A stretch of DNA of 64,000 bases from Paracoccus liaowanqingii (GCF_004683865.2 NZ_CP038439.1:2234001-2298000); one strand, 5' to 3'; counted from the first letter of the stretch, positions 55,027 through 64,000 are shown. Notes: generated by a model not told the origin, from the sequence alone. A program made the numbers and translations.

Positions 55027-55482
55027 ATGCCGACCATCCAGCGAAACGACCCCTACTCGTCGTACAACTTCCTGCTCACGGTGAACGGGATCTCGAACGA
55101 CGGCGAGGCCGTCGGCGGATCGTTCACCGAGATCGGAGGGCTTGAGTTCGAGCTGAGCCCGATCGAATACCGCAACGGCAGCGAGGCGATCACGCCGCGC
55201 AAGATGCCGGGGCTGGCCAAGTACACCAACATCACCTGCAAGCGCGGCGCGACCGGCGACCTGATCTTCTGGAACTGGGTCCTGGCCGGCGTTCAGGGGT
55301 CGATCATCCGAGCGGACGGATCGGTGATCCTGCTCGACGAGAACCGGGGCGAGGTCATGCGCTGGAACTTCCGCCGGGCCTGGCCCTGCAAGTATACCGG
55401 TCCAGGCTTCAACGCCGCCAACAACGAGATCGCCATGGAAACCCTCGAGCTTTGCCACGAGGGCCTGGAGATCGATCAGTAA
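55027..55482 (+). CDS. Inner tube protein 1 (gp19-like)
   Basis: 151 residues: PYSSYNFLLTVNGISNDGEA VGGSFTEIGGLEFELSPIEY RNGSEAITPRKMPGLAKYTN ITCKRG and a C-terminus IAMETLELCHEGLEI. This is the phage T4 gp19-like/Hcp-fold tube protein (Afp1/Afp5, Pvc1/Pvc5), hexamers of which stack to make the inner tube. RBS AAGGAG precedes the ATG. Confidence 0.95.
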   Translation: MPTIQRNDPYSSYNFLLTVNGISNDGEAVGGSFTEIGGLEFELSPIEYRNGSEAITPRKMPGLAKYTNITCKRGATGDLIFWNWVLAGVQGSIIRADGSVILLDENRGEVMRWNFRRAWPCKYTGPGFNAANNEIAMETLELCHEGLEIDQ

Positions 55483-55483
55483 G

Positions 55484-57034
55484 ATGGTCCTGCGTCCACT
55501 TCCCCCGGGCGGCCTGCCCCGCGTCACTTTCGAAGCGCGGCGGCCGTCGGAACTGGCCCCCCTGCGCACCGATATCGCGCTGGCCCTTGGCACGGCACCG
55601 CGCGGGCCGGTGGACATGCCTGTGCGGATCGAGGGCTGGCGGACCTATGAGAGCGTGTTCGGCGGCATGACGGCGGACTCGTTCACGGGGCACGCGCTGA
55701 AGGGATATTTCGAGAATGGCGGACAGATCGCCTGGGTGCTGCGGTTGGCGCCGGGGGCGCGGCCGGCGAGTGGACTGTGGGCGGTCTTAGGTGACGGTGG
55801 CTTTGCGCCCGAACGGCTGGGGCAGGAAGCGTTTCGGGTCAGTGCTGCGACGCCGGGCGCATGGGGCGGGGCGGTGAGCGTGCGCCCCCGCTTCCGCGTG
55901 CTGTCGAATGGCGCGGGCGTCATCGACATCGACGTGCATGACGGCGGCCGGATTGTCGAACAACTGGTCGGGATCGACCCTGCGGCGCTGTCGGTGACGG
56001 TGGCGGAGCGGTCGGCGCTGATCCGGATCGATCCTGAGGTGGGGGCGGCACCGCTGCCACCGGCGGCGGGCGCTGGACCGCGCGTCCGGATCTGGGGGCC
56101 GGTGGCGTTGTCCGGTGGGATCGACGGCGCAGCGCCGGCGCGCGCGGACTATGCCACAGCTCTCGAACACGCGCTGGAAGAACCCGAACCGGCGCTAATC
56201 GTGCTTCCCGATCTGCACCGGCATGTTGGACCGGATGATGCGGCGGCGGTGCTTCTTGCCGCCGCGCGGATGGTCGATCCGCTGCTAGACCGGATGGTGG
56301 TGGCGGATGCGCCCGAGGCGATCGGAACCGCGGCGGACGCCACGGCCTGGATTGAGCGATTCGGCGGTGATCCGGCGGTACACCGGACGGTTGCCACCTA
56401 TCACCCCTGGATCGACATGCGCGACCCGGTCGGCTCGCTGGCCGCGCCGCTGCGCAGGCTGCCGCCGTCGGGGCATGTGGCGGGTGCGATCAGCCGCCTC
56501 GACCGGACGCAGGGCGCCTATGTGACGCCTGCCAACACCTCGCTGAGTGAGGCCGTCGATCTGGCACGCCGGTTCGAGCCGGCAGATCAGGACGCGCTGT
56601 CGAGCATAGGACTGAACGCGCTGCGCTGCCAGTCGGCGCGCGGCATCGTGGTCTGGGGCGGGCGCATGACGCGCAGCGACGACGCCCGCACCCGCTTCGT
56701 CGCACATCGCCGTCTTGTCCACCGGATCGTGCGGGCGCTGCGCCGCACCTGGGCGCCGATGGTGTTCGAGCCGAATGACGACGCGCAGCGCTTTGCCATC
56801 GCGCGTTCGGCGACGACGCTGCTGTTGGAGGCATTCCATGCCAACGTGCTGAAGGGCAACCGCCCCGACGAGGCCTTTCGCGTCATCGTCGACGATACGG
56901 TCAATACGCCCCAGACGCGCGAGGCGGGACAGTTGTTCTGCGAGATCGCCATCGCGCCAGCGACACCGATGGAATTCATCCATTTCCGGGTTGGGCTGAG
57001 CGCCGACGGAACCGTGGAGTTCATCGAGCCATGA
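55484..57034 (+). CDS. Contractile sheath protein 2
   Basis: 516 residues, less conserved at the N-terminus (PLPPGGLPRVTFEARRPSEL APLRTDIALALG) but with the sheath core: YESVFGGMTADSFTGHALKG YFENGGQIAWVLR, TYHPWIDMRDPVGSLAAPLR RLPPSGHVAG, ARGIVVWGGRMTR, and RTWAPMVFEPNDDAQRFAIA R. Afp/PVC operons carry several sheath paralogues (Afp2-4); this one is probably the base-proximal or divergent copy. Starts 2 bp after tube 1 and overlaps tube 2 by 4 bp. Confidence 0.9.
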   Translation: MVLRPLPPGGLPRVTFEARRPSELAPLRTDIALALGTAPRGPVDMPVRIEGWRTYESVFGGMTADSFTGHALKGYFENGGQIAWVLRLAPGARPASGLWAVLGDGGFAPERLGQEAFRVSAATPGAWGGAVSVRPRFRVLSNGAGVIDIDVHDGGRIVEQLVGIDPAALSVTVAERSALIRIDPEVGAAPLPPAAGAGPRVRIWGPVALSGGIDGAAPARADYATALEHALEEPEPALIVLPDLHRHVGPDDAAAVLLAAARMVDPLLDRMVVADAPEAIGTAADATAWIERFGGDPAVHRTVATYHPWIDMRDPVGSLAAPLRRLPPSGHVAGAISRLDRTQGAYVTPANTSLSEAVDLARRFEPADQDALSSIGLNALRCQSARGIVVWGGRMTRSDDARTRFVAHRRLVHRIVRALRRTWAPMVFEPNDDAQRFAIARSATTLLLEAFHANVLKGNRPDEAFRVIVDDTVNTPQTREAGQLFCEIAIAPATPMEFIHFRVGLSADGTVEFIEP

Positions 57035-57528
57035 GCGACGATGTCCAGAATGCCTTTCGGTTTCTCGTGACACTCGATCCGTTCGATGCGTTCGTTCCGC
57101 GCGAGCTGATCGCGACCGCGCTGGAACTGGCGCCAGGTGCCTTCCAGTCCTGCACCGGACTTGGCGGCGAACTGGAAGTGACCGGCTATCCCGAAGGCGG
57201 GCGGAACGATTATGTGCACCAGCTTCCGGTCCGCCACAGCTGGGGGCGGATCACGCTATCGAAGGGCATCGCCCGCGACCCGATCCTCTTCGCCTGGTAC
57301 GAGGCGGGTCTGTTCGGGTCGCTTGGCGCGCGGCGTGACGGCGCGATCATCATGCAGACCCCGCAGGGTATACCCACGATGATCTGGACCTTCACCGGCG
57401 GTCTCGCCGCGCGCTGGAGCGGCCCCGACTTCAACGCCGGCCAGGACGGCCTTGCCATCGAAAGTATCGAAATCGCGCATCAGGGCATCAAGGCGGTGCC
57501 CGGACCCGCGCTGCTGGGGTTTGCATGA
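57031..57528 (+). CDS. Inner tube protein 2 (gp19-like)
   Basis: 165 residues: DDVQNAFRFLVTLDPFDAFV, a central FQSCTGLGGELEVTGYPEGG RNDYVHQLPVRHSWGRITLS KG and a C-terminal NAGQDGLAIESIEIAHQGIK. It is of the tube fold and clearly divergent from tube 1; such second tube copies join the tube to the baseplate hub. Starts within the sheath 2 stop codon region. Confidence 0.9.
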   Translation: MSDDVQNAFRFLVTLDPFDAFVPRELIATALELAPGAFQSCTGLGGELEVTGYPEGGRNDYVHQLPVRHSWGRITLSKGIARDPILFAWYEAGLFGSLGARRDGAIIMQTPQGIPTMIWTFTGGLAARWSGPDFNAGQDGLAIESIEIAHQGIKAVPGPALLGFA

Positions 57529-57719
57529 CCATGATCCAGATCGACAAGCTGACCATCACCGTGACAGTCGAGGGCGACGCTGATGCCGGCGAACGCGCCT
57601 TCGCCCTCCTGTTCGACAAGTTCAACCGCCTGCGCGACGAACGTCTGGCGCAGCGAACCGAACAGAGTGCCACACTGGCGCGCGACCGGTCGCTGAACCC
57701 GCGCGGTGGGAGGCACTGA
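57525..57719 (+). CDS. Small eCIS protein (DUF5908-like)
   Basis: 64 residues: MIQIDKLTITVTVEGDADAG ERAFALLFDKFNRLRDERLA QRTEQ. Small proteins with this 'I.KL.I...V' start lie between tube and LysM genes in eCIS clusters and are grouped as DUF5908. A chaperone or linker role is presumed. It overlaps both neighbours by 1-4 bp. Confidence 0.75.
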   Translation: MTMIQIDKLTITVTVEGDADAGERAFALLFDKFNRLRDERLAQRTEQSATLARDRSLNPRGGRH

Positions 57720-58411
57720 TGGACCTGAACCCGCCGCAGATACCCTTCCTGTCGGTTGGTGGCGACTTCGAGAAGGCGATTCTGAAGATCGTCGTGCCCG
57801 AGGTCGACGAACCGGAAATCCCGTTGAAGTTCAATCCGACGAGCTACCAGCTTCAGAAGGCCAACACCTTTTCCGAGATCGAGATCCCGGGGCTCGAGAC
57901 GCCGCCGATCCAGTACATCCGCGGCGGCAACGAGACGCTTCGCTTCGACGCCCTGTTCGACACCTCCGACAGTCAGAAGAACGTCCGTGAGGAATATGTC
58001 GATAAGGTCGCGAACCTGATGCGGATCAATTCCGAACTGCACGCCCCGCCGATCGTCCAATTCGTCTGGGAGACCGAAATCTTCCAGGGCGTGGTGTCGG
58101 ACATGTCGGTCTCTTACGTCCTGTTCACGCCGAAGGGCATCCCGATGCGCGCCGAGGTCAGCCTGACACTGACCGCCTATCGTCCGGTCGAGGTCCAGAT
58201 CGCCGAGCGGCCGCGCAATTCGCCCGATGTCGAGAAGAGCGTGACGCTCAGGCGCGGCGACCGGCTCGACCAGATCGCCTCGGGCGTCTACCAGGATCCG
58301 GCGCGCTGGCGCGACATCGCCCGCTCCAACGGCATCCGCGACCCGCGCCGGCTGGTTCCAGGCGCCCTGCTTCTGGTCCCGCGCATCAGCCGGGGACGGG
58401 GGCAGGCATGA
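57719..58411 (+). CDS. eCIS LysM-containing tube/hub connector (Afp7/Pvc7-like)
   Basis: 230 residues. The N-terminal CIS tube-connector domain has EIPLKFNPTSYQLQKANTFS EIEIPGLETPPIQYIRGGNE TLRFDALFDTSD. The C-terminal LysM unit (RRGDRLDQIASGVYQDPARW RDIARSNGIRDPRRLVPGAL LLVPR) spans about 180-225. In the Afp/PVC particles Afp7-type proteins link the tube to the spike complex. It overlaps the next gene by 4 bp. Confidence 0.9.
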   Translation: MDLNPPQIPFLSVGGDFEKAILKIVVPEVDEPEIPLKFNPTSYQLQKANTFSEIEIPGLETPPIQYIRGGNETLRFDALFDTSDSQKNVREEYVDKVANLMRINSELHAPPIVQFVWETEIFQGVVSDMSVSYVLFTPKGIPMRAEVSLTLTAYRPVEVQIAERPRNSPDVEKSVTLRRGDRLDQIASGVYQDPARWRDIARSNGIRDPRRLVPGALLLVPRISRGRGQA

Positions 58412-59550
58412 GCTTTTTCGCCACCACCATCAACGGCCTGCCGCCCACCGGCCACTATGCCCCCGACTTCCAGGTCGAGATCGAGGGCGAACCGCTGGAT
58501 CCTGAATCGAAGGGCGACGTGCTGTCGCTCAAGGTCGTGATGGATCTGGAAAACATGACCAGCGCCGAGATCGAGCTGAACAACTGGGACGACCGCCGCG
58601 TGTGGTTCAAGTATTCCGACCAGTCCGGAATCTATGTCGGCAACCGGGTCCATGTGAAGATGGGCTATGCGGACCGGATCCTGTCGATGCTCGAAGGCAG
58701 GATCAACAGCCTGACGCCGCAGTTCCCTTCGACCGGGTCCTCCACACTGTCGGTCGGTGTTCTGGACAACATGCAGCTTCTGAAGGACCGCCGCCCCGCC
58801 GAGGGCGAGCAGCGCCAGTTTCGGGGAATGACTGACCCCGAGATCGCGCGCGCCATCGCCACGCGCAACGGGCTGGAGGCGGATGTCGATGATGGCGGGG
58901 CCGAGCACGACGAGGTGATCCAGGGCGACCTTGATGATGCCCAATTCCTGACCCAGCGCGCGCGCCGGACCGACAGCGACTGCTTCATCTATACAGATCC
59001 CGACAGCGGTGCCGCGAAGCTGCGTTTCGGCGCCCCGCGCGACGAGCGGGCGGGAGGGCGGGCGCGCAACCATGCCTTCGTCTGGGGCGAGTCGCTCAAG
59101 TCGTTCAGCCCGACGCTGACCATGTCGAGCCAAGTCGCGCAGGTCACCGTGCGCGGCTGGAACGAGGAAGAGATGGAACCCATCGTCGCCACCGCGACCC
59201 AAGCCGACATCGCGGACGCGGCGGGCGGCAACACCGGTGCCGGCAATGCTGAGACTGCGGTGGGCGGGCGCGAGGATGTGGTGATCGGCGCCGCAGTGAC
59301 CACCCAGGCCGAGGCGGACGCGCTGGCCCGCGCACTTTTGCGCGAGCGCGCCTATGAGTTCATCACCGGCAAGGGCGAGATCATCGGCCTGCCAGATCTG
59401 CGACCGGGCGACACCATGACCATCGCGGGCCTCGGCGACCGGTTCAGCGGCACCTATTACGTCAAGAAGGTCGAGCACGAGATCGGCTCGGGCGGGTACG
59501 GCACGCGGTTCGAGGTGCGAAAATCTTACGACGAGGGGGCCAACTCATGA
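58408..59550 (+). CDS. Baseplate hub protein (gpD/VgrG N-terminal-like, Pvc8 first part)
   Basis: 380 residues of the phage late control gene D type: APDFQVEIEGEPLDPESKGD VLSLKVVMDLENMTSAEIEL NNWDD, YADRILSMLEGRINSLTPQF, GLEADVDDGGAEHDEVIQGD LDDAQFLTQRARRTDSDCFI Y and DLRPGDTMTIAGLGDRFSGT YYVKKVEHEI. Together with the gpV-like protein encoded next it would form the spike that VgrG makes as one chain. Overlaps both neighbours by ATGA. Confidence 0.9.
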   Translation: MSFFATTINGLPPTGHYAPDFQVEIEGEPLDPESKGDVLSLKVVMDLENMTSAEIELNNWDDRRVWFKYSDQSGIYVGNRVHVKMGYADRILSMLEGRINSLTPQFPSTGSSTLSVGVLDNMQLLKDRRPAEGEQRQFRGMTDPEIARAIATRNGLEADVDDGGAEHDEVIQGDLDDAQFLTQRARRTDSDCFIYTDPDSGAAKLRFGAPRDERAGGRARNHAFVWGESLKSFSPTLTMSSQVAQVTVRGWNEEEMEPIVATATQADIADAAGGNTGAGNAETAVGGREDVVIGAAVTTQAEADALARALLRERAYEFITGKGEIIGLPDLRPGDTMTIAGLGDRFSGTYYVKKVEHEIGSGGYGTRFEVRKSYDEGANS

Positions 59551-60131
59551 CCGCACAATCCTATTCCAGCGAATTCGGCGAATGCACCGAAACCTTCTAT
59601 GGCCTCTATCCCGGCGTCGCCGAGAACGTGGTGGACCCCGAGAACCGTGGCCGGATCACGGTGCTGCTGCCCTGGATCTCGGACACCTACGAGACCCGCT
59701 TCGCCCTCGTGGCGCAGGTCTATGCGGGGGACGGCTACGGAACGGTCTGGCTTCCCGAGCAGGGCGATCAGGTCGTTGTGGCCTTCATGAAGGGCCAGCT
59801 TTCTCGGCCTGTCGTGCTTGGGTCGATCTACGCCAAGAAGCGCAAGCCGAAGGCGGGGCGCACCGACAGCGAAGACCCGAAGATCTTTCGCACCAAGGGC
59901 GGACATTACCTTCTGATGGAGGACAAGAAAGGCCAGCGGATCGAGCTTGTCGATCTGACCGGCAGGAATTCGGTGGTAATCGACAGTGAGTCCAACAGCG
60001 TGACGGTAAAGGCCAGTAGCAATCTCACGCTAGAGGCGGGTTCCGACATCACCATAAACGCGGGCGGGTCGCTGACGATCAAGGCCGCAGGCGCAGTCAG
60101 CCTATCGGGAAGCACGATCAACCTGAACTGA
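59547..60131 (+). CDS. Baseplate spike protein (gpV/gp5-like, Pvc8 second part)
   Basis: 194 residues: FYGLYPGVAENVVDPENRGR ITVLLPWIS, an OB-fold domain (GYGTVWLPEQGDQVVVAFMK GQLSRPVVLGSIY), then repeated strands ending in ASSNLTLEAGSDITINAGGS LTIKAAGAVSLSG, the beta-helix needle that pairs with the PAAR tip. It begins in the gpD stop. The split of VgrG into two chains is normal for eCIS and phages. Confidence 0.95.
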   Translation: MTAQSYSSEFGECTETFYGLYPGVAENVVDPENRGRITVLLPWISDTYETRFALVAQVYAGDGYGTVWLPEQGDQVVVAFMKGQLSRPVVLGSIYAKKRKPKAGRTDSEDPKIFRTKGGHYLLMEDKKGQRIELVDLTGRNSVVIDSESNSVTVKASSNLTLEAGSDITINAGGSLTIKAAGAVSLSGSTINLN

Positions 60132-60144
60132 GGGAGGCGACACC

Positions 60145-60531
60145 ATGGGTCAACCCGCAGCGAAAGAAGGCGACACAGTGGTCGGGGTCGACATTCATGT
60201 CGTGCTGGTCCCCGCACCGCCGGCATCGCCGGTTCCAACGCCTCTGCCCCACCGGTTTTCCGGGCCACTTGTTAGCGATCTGTCGTCGGATGTGAAGATC
60301 GAGGGGCTTGCGGCCGCCACGGAAGGCAGCGTGGCCGAGAACCGTCCGCCGCATATCCCCACACCGCCCGGCGTATCGTTCCAGTCGCCGCCCGACAACA
60401 GCGGCACGGTCCAAAGCGGCAGTACCACTGTGAAGATCAACGGCAAGGCCGCGGCACGTGTTGGAGATCCGGTGCAGACCTGCGATGGCAGCGGGGCGAT
60501 CACCGGCGTTTCCACAGTGATGATCGGATAG
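60145..60531 (+). CDS. PAAR-domain spike tip (Pvc10-like)
   Basis: 128 residues. An N-terminal PAAR-like half (MGQPAAKEGDTVVGVDIHVV LVPAPPASPVPTPLPHRFSG) and a C-terminal half GSTTVKINGKAAARVGDPVQ TCDGSGAITGVSTVMIG show the paired turns of a PAAR cone that sharpens the spike; the central acidic/proline stretch is longer than in the shortest PAAR proteins. RBS GGGAGGCG precedes the ATG. Confidence 0.9.
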   Translation: MGQPAAKEGDTVVGVDIHVVLVPAPPASPVPTPLPHRFSGPLVSDLSSDVKIEGLAAATEGSVAENRPPHIPTPPGVSFQSPPDNSGTVQSGSTTVKINGKAAARVGDPVQTCDGSGAITGVSTVMIG

Positions 60532-60535
60532 GGCG

Positions 60536-60955
60536 ATGAGCGTGCGAGACGATATCATCGGCTTCGGGTGGCGGTTCCCGCTCCTGCCCGACGCGCGCGG
60601 CCGCCTGGGTTACGTGGGCGGCGAGGACAATATCGAGCAGTCGCTGCGCATCCTGCTTCTGACAAGCCTGCGCGAGCGCGTCATGCGCAGCGATTTCGGC
60701 ACTTCGGCCCGCGAGCAGATCTTCGCGCCGGGATCCGAGAAGGGACTGCGCCTGCTGGAGCGTCGCGTCGCGGCGGCGCTGCGCGATCACGAGCCGCGGA
60801 TCGAGGTCAAGAACCTGCGCGCCGAGGCCGATCCGCGCGACGAGACCCATGTGAACCTCGAGATCAGCTATCAGATCCGCGCCACCTATGTGCGCGGCAA
60901 CCTGGTGTTTCCGTTCTATATCGACGGCTTCGGACCTGAGGAGGCCGCGTCATGA
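60536..60955 (+). CDS. GPW/gp25-family baseplate wedge protein
   Basis: 139 residues: DIIGFGWRFPLLPDARGRLG Y, EDNIEQSLRILLLTSLRERV MRSDFGT, EKGLRLLERRVAAALRDHEP RIEVKN. This is the gp25/lysozyme-like wedge fold, which connects the sheath to the baseplate. It overlaps the next gene by 4 bp. Confidence 0.95.
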   Translation: MSVRDDIIGFGWRFPLLPDARGRLGYVGGEDNIEQSLRILLLTSLRERVMRSDFGTSAREQIFAPGSEKGLRLLERRVAAALRDHEPRIEVKNLRAEADPRDETHVNLEISYQIRATYVRGNLVFPFYIDGFGPEEAAS

Positions 60956-62931
60956 CCGCGCTTGCCCCCCTGTCGCTCGACGATCTGACCTACGAGGATC
61001 TGCGCCTGATGGCCCTGCGGCGGATCCCTGGGGCCTCGGGGGGCCGCTGGACCCATCACGCTCCCGTCGATCCCGGAGTCACGCTGCTGGAACTGTTCGC
61101 GTTCCTGCTGGAGCAGCAGTTGTTCGTGTTGGATCAGGCGCCCGATGCCCTGACCCATGCGCTGCTGGCGCTGCTGGGCGAGGTGCCGCGTGGCACTGGG
61201 GTCGCGACCACGGTCGTGGCGCTCCGGCCGCGGACGCTGGCGGCATCGCGGATCCTGCCCGCAGGAACGCAGATCCGGCCGGAGGGGGCCGCGCCGTCGG
61301 CGATGATCTTCTCGACAAGGCAGGGCGTTTTGCTGCCGCCGGTGGTGAGCCATGAGGTCTTCGCGGACGGCGTATCCGTGACTGACCGGCTGGAGCGTGG
61401 CGACAGCGTGGCGGTGATGGCGCGTCATGGTGCGGCGGGATCGCTTGGCGTTGAGGTGCGGCTCCGCGCGCCGGTCGCGCCTGGGGATGTGGGCGCGCGG
61501 GTAGCCATCGCGGTCGTACTGGACGGATCGGGCGTCGCGCCGGAATGGCATGCCGAGGCCGCCGAAGCGCCACCGCCGGGGCCGCTGGTGCTGTCTTGGT
61601 CGGTGCCGGGTACGGGGGGCACAGGGGGTGCGGTAGAGGACTGGCAAGACGGGACCGGGGGATTGCGGCGGTCGGGCCTGATCACCTTTGCTCTGCCTGC
61701 GGGTGCCGCGGGCGCCGACCGCCTGCGCCTGACCCTGTCCACCGAGGCCGCGCGCCATGCCGAGCCGCCGAGACTGACGGCGCTGGCCATGGGTGCGGTG
61801 GTGGCCGAGCACAGCCGCGGCGTAGAGATTGCCGATCACGATACCGGCAACGCGGCGCGGGACCGGCTGCGCGCCGAGATTCTAGCGTCCCTGTCTAGGT
61901 TGCTGCCGATCTCGGGGCAGATGCTCGATCTGCCCATGGAGTTCTCACCCGTGATCGAAGACACGCTTGCGCTGCGGCTAGCCGATGCGGTGGGAACCTT
62001 TCACGACTGGGTGCGGCTCCCTGACCTCGGTCCCGCCGCCCCTGAAAACCGCGTCTTCAGCTTCGATCGCAGCCTCGGGCGGCTGGTCTTCGGCGACGGC
62101 TATGCCGGGCGCGTCCCCGCACCCGCGACCAATATCGCGTTGTCCGCGCGAATTGGCGGCGGGCCGGACGGAAACCATGCGGCAGGAATGATCTGGCGCG
62201 CCGCAGAGCCAGGCCTGACCTTCGAGCTTCAATCGCTGGCGCCCGCCGAGGGCGGTGCGGAGCCCGAGCCCCTGGCCGAGGCCCGCGCGCGGGTGGCAGG
62301 GGCGCTTGCGGCGCGTCACCGTGCGGTGACCTCCGAAGATTTCGTGGATCTGGCCGAAACCGCGCCGGGTATCGGCCCGCACCGGGCCTTTGTGATCGCG
62401 GGCCACGATCCGAATTTCCCCTGCCTGTACATCGCCGACAGCGTGACGGTTTTCATCGTTCCGCGAACTGAAATCCACACACCCGCCCCGCGCGCCGACG
62501 ACGGCGCGCTTTCCGTGATCGGCGCACGGCTCGACGCCGCGCGGATGCTGACCACGCGTGTCTTCGTGCGACGCCCGGCCTTCCGACCTGTCGATCTGAG
62601 CATCGAGGTCTCGACGGCCACGGGCGCGCCCGGTCCGCTGGCGGAGATCCTGCGCCCGGTCCTGTCGGAGTATTTGCATCCCGGATTGGGCGGACCCTCC
62701 GGCACCGGTTGGGACTTCGGTCGCCCGCTGCACCCTTCCGAACTGCTCCGGGTGGCCGAACCGGCATTGCCGGCCGGGGCGCGGGTCGAGCGCGTCGCGA
62801 TTCGTCTTGGTGACACCGATGCGCCTGCTGAGGACTGCACCGAGGTCGCCACCGGCCCATCGGATCTGGTGCGGCTCAACCGTCTGGTCGTGCGCGTCCG
62901 GCGCGAAGCAGCCGGGGAGGCCACGCTATGA
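60952..62931 (+). CDS. Baseplate protein J-like (Pvc11/Afp11-like)
   Basis: 659 residues. N-terminal PLSLDDLTYEDLRLMALRRI PGASGGRWTHHAPVDPGVTL LELFAFLLEQQLF is the 'putative baseplate assembly protein' start; the C-terminal half contains the gpJ-like block RHRAVTSEDFVDLAETAPGI and RPAFRPVDLSIEVSTATGAP. It forms part of the wedge of the eCIS baseplate. It overlaps both neighbours by 4 bp. Confidence 0.9.
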   Translation: MTALAPLSLDDLTYEDLRLMALRRIPGASGGRWTHHAPVDPGVTLLELFAFLLEQQLFVLDQAPDALTHALLALLGEVPRGTGVATTVVALRPRTLAASRILPAGTQIRPEGAAPSAMIFSTRQGVLLPPVVSHEVFADGVSVTDRLERGDSVAVMARHGAAGSLGVEVRLRAPVAPGDVGARVAIAVVLDGSGVAPEWHAEAAEAPPPGPLVLSWSVPGTGGTGGAVEDWQDGTGGLRRSGLITFALPAGAAGADRLRLTLSTEAARHAEPPRLTALAMGAVVAEHSRGVEIADHDTGNAARDRLRAEILASLSRLLPISGQMLDLPMEFSPVIEDTLALRLADAVGTFHDWVRLPDLGPAAPENRVFSFDRSLGRLVFGDGYAGRVPAPATNIALSARIGGGPDGNHAAGMIWRAAEPGLTFELQSLAPAEGGAEPEPLAEARARVAGALAARHRAVTSEDFVDLAETAPGIGPHRAFVIAGHDPNFPCLYIADSVTVFIVPRTEIHTPAPRADDGALSVIGARLDAARMLTTRVFVRRPAFRPVDLSIEVSTATGAPGPLAEILRPVLSEYLHPGLGGPSGTGWDFGRPLHPSELLRVAEPALPAGARVERVAIRLGDTDAPAEDCTEVATGPSDLVRLNRLVVRVRREAAGEATL

Positions 62932-64000
62932 CCCGTCCGTGGTGGGAGAGCCCGTGCGTACCGGCAACCATCGTGGATGGTGTGCCCGTGCTGATGCCGG
63001 GCGGTCGGGCTGCGGCGATTGCGGCGCTTCAGGCGCGCATCGCGGGCTATGTGCCCGAATGGCGCGACCTTGGCGAAGAGGATGCGGGCGTCGCGCTGGT
63101 ACGTCTGTTCGGGCTGCTACTCGACCCGATCCTCGCGCGCGCTGAACGGCTGCCCGAGAAGGCGATGGTGGAGTTCCTGTGTGCAGCCGGGCTGAGCCTG
63201 TCCTCCGCGCGCGCGGCCACCGCCATCGCCGTCTTCACGCCCGACGAGCGAAATACCGCGCCGGTGGAGATCCCGCCCGGCACGCGGTTGCTGAGCGCGC
63301 GGGCCGATGGCGAGAAGGGCGACGTCACTTGGGAAACCTCCATCGGGCTGAGCGTGCCCAACCTCACGCTGGTCGAACGCCAGGCCTTCGACGGCGAGGT
63401 CGTGTTGAAGGTATCCGAGGGCGAGACTTTCGCGGCCTTCGGCGACTGGCCCGAGGTCGGTGCCGCGCTCTATCTGGGGTTCGAGGGCGTCGGCCGGGTT
63501 GCCGGACAGCTTTCACTCGCGTTCGAACCTGCCGACAACGGCGCGCCATTGCCGGTGGCGGAGGGCGGCGCGGCGCTTCCGGTGCGCCCGGCACCACAGC
63601 TTCGTTGGGAAGCCCTGACCAATCGCGGCTTCCAGCCCGTCGATGTCGAGGCCGACACGACCGACGCGCTCGGCCGCACCGGGATCGTCACGCTTTCGCT
63701 TCCCAGCACGGTGGTTGCCGGGCGTCCCGCCGCTGTCGGTACCGGCGATCCGCTTTTCTGGCTGCGACTCCGGCTTGCCGGTGGAAGGCTCGACCCGTCG
63801 CCCCGGCTTCGCTCCGTTCACGCCCACGCGGTCGCCATCACGGCAGGTGAAACCGTGCGCAACGAATTCCCGGTACAGCAGGCTGCCGGGCAGTCGTCGC
63901 GCGTGAAGCTTGCACGCGCGCCAGTCCTTTCGGGGTCGGTCGTGCTGGAGGTCGACGAAGGTGCTTCGGGTGCCGACCTGTTCGCCTTGGATGAAGGGGA
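62928..64000 (+). CDS. Baseplate protein J-like (Pvc12/Afp12-like), runs off the window
   Basis: Starts at ATG 62928 in the stop of the previous gene: MTRPWWESPCVPATIVDGVP VLMPGGRAAAIAALQARIAG YVPEWRDLGEEDAGVALVRL FGLLLDPILARAERLPEKAM. The VPEWRDLGEEDAGVALVRLF signature is that of the second, long baseplate assembly protein. At least 357 residues are present and no stop occurs before the window end. Tail fibre, tape measure, AAA+ ATPase and toxin genes would be expected downstream. Confidence 0.9.
   Translation, partial: MTRPWWESPCVPATIVDGVPVLMPGGRAAAIAALQARIAGYVPEWRDLGEEDAGVALVRLFGLLLDPILARAERLPEKAMVEFLCAAGLSLSSARAATAIAVFTPDERNTAPVEIPPGTRLLSARADGEKGDVTWETSIGLSVPNLTLVERQAFDGEVVLKVSEGETFAAFGDWPEVGAALYLGFEGVGRVAGQLSLAFEPADNGAPLPVAEGGAALPVRPAPQLRWEALTNRGFQPVDVEADTTDALGRTGIVTLSLPSTVVAGRPAAVGTGDPLFWLRLRLAGGRLDPSPRLRSVHAHAVAITAGETVRNEFPVQQAAGQSSRVKLARAPVLSGSVVLEVDEGASGADLFALDEG

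Noticed and set aside
52092..64000. Type VI secretion system or contractile prophage tail
   Set aside because: No TssB/C, TssJLM, capsid, terminase or portal genes; DUF4255, dual sheath/tube genes and LysM connector are typical of eCIS.

Overview
The window is GC-rich (high G/C at third codon positions in most genes) and looks like an accessory region of an alphaproteobacterium, most likely Rhodobacterales. This is inferred from the IS complement, the DUF2924/large serine recombinase pair, the truncated DnaE2 and the general protein character; no rRNA, tRNA or housekeeping marker is present to confirm it. I saw no CRISPR array.

Layout. 1-7600: end of an IS630 copy, a large uncharacterised gene on the minus strand (821-3421), a decayed MFS transporter, a broken IS256-type element and an intact IS630 copy. 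7606-13215: a lower-GC island of exported proteins (TAXI-type binding protein, unknown secreted protein, a 37-residue exported peptide, TPR protein, zinc metalloprotease, trypsin-like protease). 13226-20339: a nest of insertion sequences, in which an IS3 element is split by both an IS110 and an IS5-type element, followed by an IS2-like IS3 element carrying a second IS630 copy. 20340-25440: a DnaE2 fragment, an IS256 scrap, one unknown gene and a decayed IS3 element. 25666-30886: a mobile module with AlpA, a helix-turn-helix replication-type protein, DUF2924 and a large serine recombinase, then a second, 5'-truncated recombinase copy.

31090-42365 is a five-gene operon with the composition of an anti-phage defence system: DUF499 ATPase, small unknown protein, DUF1156 DNA methyltransferase, metallo-beta-lactamase-fold protein, and a phospholipase-D/SNF2 helicase fusion. 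42867-48997 is a second integrated element: tyrosine integrase, AlpA-type regulator, replication-type proteins with iteron-like repeats inside a gene, an IS256 element and an XRE protein. An IS5 (IS427-type) element follows at 49349-50280.

50599-64000 holds a sigma-54 family factor and then an extracellular contractile injection system (eCIS; Afp/PVC-like) operon: DUF4255 protein, carboxypeptidase-regulatory-like domain protein, sheath 1, tube 1, sheath 2, tube 2, DUF5908-like protein, LysM tube/hub protein, gpD-like and gpV-like hub proteins, PAAR tip, gp25 baseplate protein and two baseplate-J-type proteins, the last running off the window. A site with correct -24/-12 spacing for sigma-54 lies directly upstream of the first eCIS gene, suggesting that the adjacent sigma factor drives the operon.
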